From NCBI GenBank assembly GCA_046538105.1, contig JBKHJO010000061.1:1-12513 (forward strand): DNA of 12,513 nucleotides, read 5' to 3'. Source of the DNA: JAWLEV01 sp046538105 (GTDB taxonomy: Bacteria; Chloroflexota; Anaerolineae; UBA1429). The notes beneath the pieces were generated by a model. That model ran no database searches. It was not told the origin of the DNA and was given only the letters and a program-made list of their open reading frames with translations. Position numbers and translations under genes: made by a program. Below are positions 6,985 to 12,513 of this stretch, piece after piece (position 1 is the first letter of the stretch; the number at the start of each line of letters is the position of its first letter).

Positions 6985-7054
6985 CTATGCTCATCTTGCC
7001 ACTGCATCCGCTCGGATATAAGGATTCCTCTTGCTCAGGTCATGCTACTAGAGA

Positions 7055-7069
7055 AGACTTCCGAAGTCT
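7055..7069. repeat. Palindromic 15-mer AGACTTCCGAAGTCT, copy B (inverted relative to copy A)
   Basis: This copy lies about 44 bp past the stop of the - strand lipoprotein gene. With copy A it forms an inverted pair with 85 bp between centres. It could act as a weak terminator for the lipoprotein transcript, as a protein-binding site, or as an end of a small dispersed element. The sequence alone does not decide between these. Confidence 0.65.
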
Positions 7070-7112
7070 CATCAGATCGCGTTCATATCAGTCATCCGAT
7101 GACAGGTCGTGG

Positions 7113-8612
7113 CTACCCCCGTGTGGGCATCTGCCAGTCTTCCATCTGCAAACCGTCCTCGGGCGCGCGGTCCAATATCTCCTCTATCTCCTTCGCCATA
7201 CGTTCCGCGCCATCTTCTATATCGATTTGATCGGACAGGATCGCCCGTACGTCCCTGTTCCAGGCGGCGAGACACTCTGTCGTGCGCAGGTTCCAGGGGA
7301 GGCGTTGTGCCTCCGCTCCTTCTGCCGCCTCGGCGATCTGGGAGCAGATGGGAAAGCGCTCCAGCACGCGGGGATCCTTCCACGACGCGGCGCGGCATCC
7401 CGGCTCGGCATAGCCTCCCAAAAACATCTGTACGCCCATCTCCCGACTGCACATGAAGCGTATCCACCGCAGTACATGCTGGGGGATCTCGCTGGTTTGT
7501 GTGATGGCATAGACCATCCCCTGGGCCAGCGTGCCCTCCCTGCCCGTGTCCGGATGTGTGGGCAGGAGGGTGCTTCCCGTCGGTGGTGCTTCCTCTCCCA
7601 TACGGTTCAGGGCGATGAGGGTGCGCAGGTCACCGCGCAGCATGGCCGCCCTGCCGGTGCGGAACATCTCCAGGGGCCCCCGCTCGACCTGGGCCGGCGT
7701 GGGAGCGATCTGGCCTGCATGCCGCTGACCGTGTGCCCAGCGAAGGAAGGAGAGGGTATTGTCCTCCGTCACGGCGCTGCTTTTGCCGTCCTCGGAGAGC
7801 AGGTGGGCATCAAAGAGGTGCAGTAGGGGATAGGCGTGGGGAAGTTCGGGGGATGAGACATAGCCGAAGTGGTCGATCCTCCCGTCCCCATTCGTGTCCC
7901 GCGTCAACTGCCGGCCGGCCCGCTCCAGGTCTTCCAGGGTCCACTCGACGGTAGGATGGGGGAGATCTGCCCCGGCAAAGAGGGCCTGGTTATAGAGCAG
8001 CACATTTTCCCCGGCGTGGCAAAGAAAGGGCATGCCCATGAGGCCTCCCTCGTGGCGACAGGCGTTCAATCCCCCTTGAAAGATATCCCCCGTGTCGAAA
8101 TTCTCTGTCTCCAGGAGGCTGTCGAGGGGGCGGATGAGGCCCCTTTGCGTCCACGCGGCAAGGAGGGTGCCCATGGGGGCTTCCAATAGATCCCCCGTCT
8201 GGCCGCTGGCCTGCAGGGCGGCGATCCTTTGAGGATATTCTCCCCATCCGTGGCGCCCGCGCCATCTGATGGCGATGTGGGGGAACATCTCCTGAAAGGC
8301 CGGGGACATGCGGGTGGCGAATTCGGTCCATCCATAGTTGGTCACGTCGGCCACGATGACGGTACGGGGATCCGGGGCGGAGGTGGGGGTGACGACGTTC
8401 TCTACCGTCCTCTCCACGATCTGGGGCGTCTTTTCCACGACGACCGTCTCGCGGACGATCTCGGTGACGACCTTGGTGACCTCCTTTTCGACGCGCACGA
8501 TGCGCTCCACCTCGATGATGCGGCCCTTGCAGGCGGCCACCAGGGCGGAAGCCAGGCCGCTACACAGCACCGCCGCACCGCGCAGGATCTTGCGTCGCGT
8601 GATAGGTTTCAT
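7113..8612 (-). CDS. Extracellular solute-binding lipoprotein (ABC-type family 1-like), orphan
   Basis: The 499-residue product starts with a Tat-like ITRRKIL stretch, a hydrophobic segment and a lipobox VAAC with C28. It would be exported, cut by LspA and anchored outside the membrane. Residues about 31-75 form a Val/Glu/Thr/Arg linker with repeated VEKEVTKVV-like units, common in Chloroflexota binding proteins. The rest (about 84-499) resembles carbohydrate-type solute-binding proteins, including a DTNGDGRID calcium-type loop at 239-247 seen in many of them. The ligand is unknown. No permease or ATPase gene is nearby, so it is an orphan or works with a distant transporter. Six Cys beyond the lipobox (185, 198, 388, 406, 423, 447) are unusual and could form disulfides. 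ATG 8612 has only a weak AAGG before it; no in-frame upstream start was found. It is divergent from the histidine kinase gene. Confidence 0.88.
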   Translation of the reverse strand: MKPITRRKILRGAAVLCSGLASALVAACKGRIIEVERIVRVEKEVTKVVTEIVRETVVVEKTPQIVERTVENVVTPTSAPDPRTVIVADVTNYGWTEFATRMSPAFQEMFPHIAIRWRGRHGWGEYPQRIAALQASGQTGDLLEAPMGTLLAAWTQRGLIRPLDSLLETENFDTGDIFQGGLNACRHEGGLMGMPFLCHAGENVLLYNQALFAGADLPHPTVEWTLEDLERAGRQLTRDTNGDGRIDHFGYVSSPELPHAYPLLHLFDAHLLSEDGKSSAVTEDNTLSFLRWAHGQRHAGQIAPTPAQVERGPLEMFRTGRAAMLRGDLRTLIALNRMGEEAPPTGSTLLPTHPDTGREGTLAQGMVYAITQTSEIPQHVLRWIRFMCSREMGVQMFLGGYAEPGCRAASWKDPRVLERFPICSQIAEAAEGAEAQRLPWNLRTTECLAAWNRDVRAILSDQIDIEDGAERMAKEIEEILDRAPEDGLQMEDWQMPTRG

Positions 8613-8670
8613 GGCCTTGCGGGACGTGTGGGGATGATGATCCCTTTCTCCTATCGATGAACTCGTGGCC

Positions 8671-8700
8671 AGTATAGCCGATCCTTCATGTATATGTCAA
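8671..8700 (-). promoter_or_regulatory. Promoter of the solute-binding lipoprotein gene
   Basis: On the - strand, a perfect TTGACA (complement of 8695-8700) and TATACT (complement of 8671-8676) are 18 bp apart. The start of transcription would be near 8664, leaving a leader of about 52 nt. This is one of the best sigma-70-type matches in the window. Confidence 0.75.
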
Positions 8701-8747
8701 AGGGAAGGTGAAGGGCCTTTACGTAACTATCGCATTCACCCCGGAGC

Positions 8748-8776
8748 TTGCCGCCGCATGGCGGATGCGATAAACT
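8748..8776 (+). promoter_or_regulatory. Putative promoter of the histidine kinase gene, with a dyad in the spacer
   Basis: TTGCCG at 8748-8753 and TAAACT at 8771-8776 are 17 bp apart and would give a leader of about 46 nt. Between and partly over the elements, CCGCC-GCAT-GGCGG at 8751-8764 forms a 5-bp-arm dyad that could be an operator. The ribosome binding site GGAGG at 8816-8820 lies 8 bp before ATG 8829. Confidence 0.5.
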
Positions 8777-8828
8777 ATCAAGTGCAATGGTCGAGTTTCC
8801 CGTCTTCTGGGCAGGGGAGGGATGAGGG

Positions 8829-10988
8829 ATGGCAGAGTCGAAGGTGCCGAGTTTTGAGGACGAACTGCAGATATCCCCCAACTGGGTCATTATCCTGTTA
8901 TTAGTCCCTGCTATTATTGTGCCTTTGGTAGTGTGGAATATACCCGGCGCGCCTGAGAATCTTCTCAATGTCGGTCTTCTTCTCTATGCGTTGTGCGTAG
9001 CCATCTGGATCGCTGGTCGTTTGGGGCCGCGTGTAGGCGGGTGGTTTGCCGTTTTCTCCCTCGTCGTCGCCCTGTATGCGTTCCACGCTGCACTGGCTGC
9101 CCCGGCCGTCTTGATGCTGTTAACCTTGCCCACGGCCCTGGCCGTGCCCTTGTTGGGCACGTGGCCCGCCGTAATAGTGAGTGGTATCGAGACGTTGCTG
9201 CTGGCCGCAACGGGGCTTTTTTTTCCAAGTACCTCTGGTTGGGTGATAGCCGTCGCTGCCATCGCCGTGTGGATCATGCTGGGCATCATACTGCTGATCT
9301 ACAAGCCCGTGAAGGATCTGGCCACGTGGTCGTGGAACTATTTCGAGGCGGCGCGGGAAGCATTAGAGGAGGCGCGGGATCGCCAGGTGGAGTTGAAGGA
9401 GGCCCTGGAGGCGCTGGCGCAGGCCAACGAGGAACTGGCGCTGATGAACGAGCGCCTGGATGGCATGCGTTCCATGGCCGAGGAGGCGCGGAGGGCCAAG
9501 GAGACCTTTGTGGCCAACGTGAGCCACGAGTTTCGCACGCCGTTGAACATCATCATCGGCCTGGCCGGTGTCCTGCTGGATGCCCCGGAGGTACTGGGTG
9601 AGGACCTTCCCCCCAAAATGGAGCAGAATCTGGAGATCCTGCATCGCAACTGCGAGCACCTGGCCGACATGATAGACGACGTGCTGGATCTCAGCCAGGT
9701 GGAGGCCGGGCGCCTGGGCCTGCGCAAAGAGTGGGTCGATCTGGGCGATCTATTCGACAGCGCCCTGACGGTGGTGCGCCCCCTGGTGGATGGTAAGGAC
9801 CTGTACCTGCACGTGGATCTGCCCGAGGATCTGCCCCCCGTGGAGTGCGATCCCACACGCATCCGCCAGGTGATCCTGAACCTGATGAGCAATGCGGCAC
9901 GGCTGACCGAGGAGGGAGGCCTGCGGGTGAAGGCGGAGGAGAATGACCGCTACGTGGTGGTCAAGGTTAACGACACGGGGCCGGGGATCTCGCCCCAGGA
10001 TGTGAAGCGCATATTCGAGCCCTTTCAGCAGGCCCCTGCCGCGCTTTGGCAGGGAGAGGGCAGCGGTCTGGGGCTTCCGATCAGTAAACGCTTTGTGGAA
10101 CTCCACCATGGCCAGATGTGGGTGGAGAGCGAGCCGGGGGTGGGCAGCACCTTTGCCTTCTCCCTGCCCATCTCTTCCCCACCGGAACATCGGGCCCGCT
10201 CCGAGCGCTGGATCACGGAGGGCTGGAGCCAGCGCACGATCCGGGCCAAGACCCCCTCGGCGCATCTGGAGGATCGTCTCGTGCTCTGCGATCCCAGCGG
10301 CGAACTCTATCCCCTTTTCCGACGCTATGGGGAGGGAGTGGAGTTCCTGGAGGCTGAGGACGTGGATGGGGCTCTGGAGGCGCTGGGACGATGGCCGGCC
10401 CAGGCCCTTCTCCTGAACGCCGATGTGAGCGAAATCTTCGGGACGGTGGCGGAGGCCAGCGAGCGCGCTCCCGAGATGCCCGTTATCGGCTTTTCCCTGC
10501 CGGCGCGGGCGGAGCACGCCCTGCTCGCCGGTGCTGCGGACTATATCTTAAAGCCCGTACGTCGAGAAGAACTGGCGGAAGCCATGGAAAAAGTCGCGGG
10601 GCCGGTGCGGCGCGTCCTGGTGGTGGACGACGACGAGGATACCCTGTGGATGGTGCGGCAGTTGCTATATGCCTGTGACGAAGATTTGGAGGTGAGGACG
10701 GCGACCGGGGGCGGCGAGGCGCTGGAGATGATGCGCGATGGGGCGCCGCCCGATCTCGTTCTCCTGGATGTCGTCATGCCCGACGTGAGCGGATGGGATG
10801 TCCTGTCGGCCATGACGCGGGACGAGGCCCTGGCCGACGTGCCCGTGGTGATCCTCTCGGGCAAGGATCCTGGGGAACATCCCCTGTCGAGCCGTCTCCT
10901 GGTGACCACCATGGGGGAGGGGCTGTCGGTCAGCCAGTTGTTGCGCTGTTCGCGGGGGATTCCCCCTCTCCTTCTGCGATCCGATTGA
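8829..10988 (+). CDS. Membrane hybrid sensor histidine kinase with pseudo-receiver and C-terminal receiver
   Basis: The 719-residue protein starts with about six hydrophobic helices (roughly 19-158) with very short loops, then a coiled coil (about 172-226). The kinase core follows: SHEFRTPLN with phospho-acceptor H233, N box with N351 and N355 (NAARLT, Arg in place of the usual Lys), DTGPGIS at 382-388, FEPF at 396-399 and GSGLGL at 411-416. It therefore looks catalytically active. Residues about 483-590 form a first receiver-like domain whose phosphorylation site reads LLLN (N530), although the KP motif remains (K574-P575). A second receiver (about 594-700) keeps DDD at 600-602, the phosphorylatable D647 (LLLDVVMPD) and S677, but has TTMGEGLSVSQLLR at its end where the KP motif should be. 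ATG 8829 is set by GGAGG 8 bp upstream. No extracytoplasmic sensor domain is visible. The gene overlaps the convergent regulator gene by 59 bp. The signal is unknown. Confidence 0.93.
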   Translation: MAESKVPSFEDELQISPNWVIILLLVPAIIVPLVVWNIPGAPENLLNVGLLLYALCVAIWIAGRLGPRVGGWFAVFSLVVALYAFHAALAAPAVLMLLTLPTALAVPLLGTWPAVIVSGIETLLLAATGLFFPSTSGWVIAVAAIAVWIMLGIILLIYKPVKDLATWSWNYFEAAREALEEARDRQVELKEALEALAQANEELALMNERLDGMRSMAEEARRAKETFVANVSHEFRTPLNIIIGLAGVLLDAPEVLGEDLPPKMEQNLEILHRNCEHLADMIDDVLDLSQVEAGRLGLRKEWVDLGDLFDSALTVVRPLVDGKDLYLHVDLPEDLPPVECDPTRIRQVILNLMSNAARLTEEGGLRVKAEENDRYVVVKVNDTGPGISPQDVKRIFEPFQQAPAALWQGEGSGLGLPISKRFVELHHGQMWVESEPGVGSTFAFSLPISSPPEHRARSERWITEGWSQRTIRAKTPSAHLEDRLVLCDPSGELYPLFRRYGEGVEFLEAEDVDGALEALGRWPAQALLLNADVSEIFGTVAEASERAPEMPVIGFSLPARAEHALLAGAADYILKPVRREELAEAMEKVAGPVRRVLVVDDDEDTLWMVRQLLYACDEDLEVRTATGGGEALEMMRDGAPPDLVLLDVVMPDVSGWDVLSAMTRDEALADVPVVILSGKDPGEHPLSSRLLVTTMGEGLSVSQLLRCSRGIPPLLLRSD

Positions 10989-12192
10989 GGGCCTCTTCCA
11001 GGGCCCGAATGAATTCCTGGTGGGCGACGGGTTTGATCATGCAGGCTATAGCGCCCAGGTCGTACGCCAGTTCCCTCTCGTGCACCACGGAGCAGACGAT
11101 GACGGGGATATCCCTGGAGAGGGGATGCTCGTGGAGTTGGGCCAGGAGTTCCCAGCCGTCGACATCGGGCAGGATGAGGTCGAGGACGATGATGTCGGGC
11201 CTGTCAGCAGCGATGACCTCAAAGACGCGCCCGCCCTCTGTCAGGTCGGACAGTTGGAACCCCGTCCCCGTGGTATAGAGTTGGTAGAGGTGATAGAGAT
11301 CCTCGTTGTCGTCCACCACCAGGACTTTTGCTCGTCTGGCCGGGGGCAGCGCCATACGCAGGGTGAGCGCGCTTTCCTCTATGCGACAGTCGACGGAGGC
11401 CTCCTGCGATGTCAGCAGTTCCCGGCCCAGCCAGTGGGGGGGTGGGGGTGCGGCGCCCTCCGAGACGGGGCAGGCCTCGAGGAGGACGATCACCCGCCCC
11501 TTTTCCTTCCGGGACGAGAGGCGAATTTGCCCCTGTTCCATAGCGTCGAGGGCGTAGGTGACGGCGGCCACCACGGCCTGGCGCAGGATGGAGGGGTGGA
11601 TGGCGACGGGATCGAGGGCGGGGGCGGGGTCGATCTCCAGGGCGACATCCCGTTTGGAGAAGAGCGCCCTCGTGAGCCGGGCGATACCCTTCAGCACGTC
11701 GTTCACCTCGACGATGGCCTGCGGGGCGTGTTTGTGGATCGAGGCCATCTCCTCCTCCACCTGGCGCTCCCAGTTCCCCTCTTCTATGGGTTTTTCCTCC
11801 TTCGACTCCCTCTCTTCCCAGAGGCGGCGGGCCAGCAGGCGGACGGCCTTTTTCTGCTCCCGGGCCAGGTGGCGCACGGTGATGGCCAGTCGGGCGGCGG
11901 ATTCCTCCTGGGTGCGCTGCTCCACGTAGCGCAGGCGTAGCAGTTCATAGATGCGCCAGGCGCGGGCGTGGCGGGGTACCTGAGGATCGGGCTTGAGATC
12001 CTCGATGGCCTGGATGAGGGCGTCACGCAGGGCCCGTCGCCTCCCGTCCTGTCCCGTGCCCAGTCCCTCGGCCAACCCGTTGGGAAAGGAAGAAGCCGGA
12101 TCGTAGAGGTTGGGGAGGGCGGATTTCAGGGCCTCCTCGAATTCCTGGTAGGATGTCATGCTCGTGTCATCCCTGTGTCCCGTCGATGTCAT
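10930..12192 (-). CDS. Response regulator with N-terminal HTH-like region, degenerate HATPase and C-terminal receiver
   Basis: From ATG 12192 the product has 420 residues. Residues about 55-127 are helical and end in RYVEQRTQEESAARLAI and onwards, like the helix-turn-helix of sigma-70 region 4. This suggests DNA binding. Residues about 175-285 resemble a histidine-kinase ATPase domain (ILRQAVVAAV, then YALDAMEQG at 213-221), but the N-box asparagines are Ala209 and Tyr213 and no DxGxG box is present, so it is probably inactive. Residues 288-402 form a complete receiver: D294/D295, phospho-acceptor D338 (IVLDLILPD), S368 and K387 (IKPV). I infer that phosphorylation, perhaps by the convergent kinase, controls the N-terminal region. 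The start was chosen because GAGG lies 6 bp upstream. GTG 12249 would be almost leaderless from the promoter at 12261-12289; ATG 12198 and ATG 12159 are alternatives. The 3' ends of this gene and the kinase gene overlap by 59 bp. Confidence 0.88.
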   Translation of the reverse strand: MTSTGHRDDTSMTSYQEFEEALKSALPNLYDPASSFPNGLAEGLGTGQDGRRRALRDALIQAIEDLKPDPQVPRHARAWRIYELLRLRYVEQRTQEESAARLAITVRHLAREQKKAVRLLARRLWEERESKEEKPIEEGNWERQVEEEMASIHKHAPQAIVEVNDVLKGIARLTRALFSKRDVALEIDPAPALDPVAIHPSILRQAVVAAVTYALDAMEQGQIRLSSRKEKGRVIVLLEACPVSEGAAPPPPHWLGRELLTSQEASVDCRIEESALTLRMALPPARRAKVLVVDDNEDLYHLYQLYTTGTGFQLSDLTEGGRVFEVIAADRPDIIVLDLILPDVDGWELLAQLHEHPLSRDIPVIVCSVVHERELAYDLGAIACMIKPVAHQEFIRALEEALNRIAEGEGESPANSATTG

Positions 12193-12260
12193 GGTCATCC
12201 TCGGATTTGTAGGATATACTGTGAGTGTAAGGACAAGGATATACGCCACTTTGCATGGTA

Positions 12261-12289
12261 ATTTTAGCCCACTTGACAGGTGGCGTCAA
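12261..12289 (-). promoter_or_regulatory. Promoter of the response regulator gene, with a dyad over its -35
   Basis: On the - strand, TTGACG (complement of 12284-12289) and TAAAAT (complement of 12261-12266) are exactly 17 bp apart. Transcription would start near 12254. The -35 is one arm of an inverted repeat, TTGAC at 12273-12277 and GTCAA at 12285-12289, which could be an operator for this or the divergent lipoprotein gene. Confidence 0.65.
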
Positions 12290-12377
12290 AGAGGTGGAGG
12301 GTATGAGACGATGAGAAGGGAGGTGCACGGCAAGGAAATCTGGGGGTTAATCTGTAAAGGCTAAACATTTGTCTAAC

Positions 12378-12384
12378 GGGAGGG
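12378..12384 (+). promoter_or_regulatory. Ribosome binding site of the partial lipoprotein gene
   Basis: GGGAGGG lies four bases before ATG 12389 and supports that start over the internal ATG at 12404. No well-spaced -35/-10 pair was found on the + strand between 12250 and this site. Confidence 0.6.
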
Positions 12385-12388
12385 AAAG

Positions 12389-12513
12389 ATGGATTCCAGA
12401 CGTATGTCGCGACGTAGGTTGTTGAAGGTTATGGGGCTTGGTGCAGCGGCGGCCACGCTGGCGGCTTGTCAGCCCAAGGTTGTGGAGAAGGAGGTGACCA
12501 AGGAGGTCGAGAA
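12389..12513 (+). CDS. N-terminus of a second Tat-type solute-binding lipoprotein (partial)
   Basis: The open frame from ATG 12389 runs off the right edge after 41 codons. It shows a twin-arginine signal, SRRRLLK at about 7-13, a hydrophobic stretch MGLGAAAATLAAC ending in a lipobox with C27, and then QPKVVEKEVTKEVEK. This is the same kind of Val/Glu/Lys/Thr linker as in the lipoprotein at 7113-8612. By analogy it is the start of an extracellular solute-binding protein anchored by lipid. The ligand-binding domain lies outside the window, so the family is inferred from the leader and linker only. Codon 6, ATG 12404, is an alternative start that would keep the whole Tat motif. Together with the first lipoprotein it brackets the kinase/regulator pair. 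Confidence 0.78.
   Translation, partial: MDSRRMSRRRLLKVMGLGAAAATLAACQPKVVEKEVTKEVE

Noticed and set aside
6939..7826. 295-codon + strand open frame across the intergenic repeats into the lipoprotein gene
   Set aside because: Most of it is antisense to the lipoprotein gene, and it crosses the palindromes. No domain is visible.
8401..8520. Repetitive-looking DNA with recurring GACGAC/CTCGAT-like units
   Set aside because: It encodes the Val/Glu/Thr linker of the lipoprotein. The repetition is at protein level, not a DNA repeat or CRISPR.
9750..10517. 255-codon - strand open frame
   Set aside because: It is antisense to the kinase core, where all kinase boxes are on the + strand.
11020..11940. 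306-codon + strand open frame
   Set aside because: It is antisense to the regulator gene, which carries a complete receiver and has its own promoter. The product is Gly/Asp/Glu/Val-rich without motifs.
12273..12278. TTGACA as a + strand -35 for the second lipoprotein gene
   Set aside because: No -10-like hexamer lies 15-19 bp downstream; that stretch is GGTGGAGG-like. It is better explained as an arm of the dyad.
12158..12364. 68-codon + strand open frame over the regulatory gap
   Set aside because: It overlaps the regulator promoter and the dyad, has no ribosome binding site, and its product resembles nothing.

Overview
The window looks like a piece of a Chloroflexota chromosome, probably an Anaerolineae-like anaerobe or facultative anaerobe. 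This is inferred from three things. The solute-binding lipoproteins carry a long Val/Glu/Thr-rich linker after the lipobox, as is common in that phylum. The two signalling proteins have domain orders and a receiver C-terminus that I associate with Chloroflexota. The ribonucleotide reductase is the oxygen-sensitive class III enzyme. No phylogenetic computation was possible. Coding density is high and no RNA gene, CRISPR array or insertion sequence was seen.

Layout. (1) 1-1668, + strand: the tail of an unidentified gene, then lspA (lipoprotein signal peptidase) and rluD (23S rRNA pseudouridine synthase), with a good promoter just before lspA. (2) 1669-2346: a decayed patch. It holds the C-terminal remnant of a short-chain dehydrogenase on the - strand, with one frameshift and a changed catalytic Tyr, and a small hydrophobic + strand ORF that may itself be broken. 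(3) 2316-3590, - strand: a 12-helix MFS drug-type exporter with a TTG start and its own promoter. (4) 3591-3957: a regulatory intergenic region with two NrdR-box-like dyads exactly 32 bp apart and a strong sigma-70-type promoter. (5) 3958-6831, + strand: nrdD-nrdG, the anaerobic class III ribonucleotide reductase and its radical-SAM activase. (6) 6832-7112: a convergent intergenic region unusually rich in inverted repeats. (7) 7113-8612, - strand: a solute-binding lipoprotein with no permease beside it. (8) 8829-10988, + strand: a membrane hybrid histidine kinase with a pseudo-receiver and an atypical receiver. Its 3' end overlaps by 59 bp the convergent gene 10930-12192, an unusual regulator built as HTH-like region, dead HATPase, then receiver. 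(9) 12193-12513: a regulatory gap with a - strand promoter, then the start of a second Tat-type solute-binding lipoprotein that runs off the window.

How the parts may work together. nrdDG supplies deoxyribonucleotides without oxygen and is probably repressed by NrdR when dATP is plentiful. LspA would mature the lipoproteins, including the two in this window. The kinase/regulator pair is flanked on both sides by orphan solute-binding lipoproteins, and the kinase has six membrane helices but no sizeable extracytoplasmic sensor domain. One hypothesis is that the lipoproteins feed ligand information to the kinase rather than to a transporter. This is the most interesting system-level possibility here, but it is inference from gene order and domain content only.
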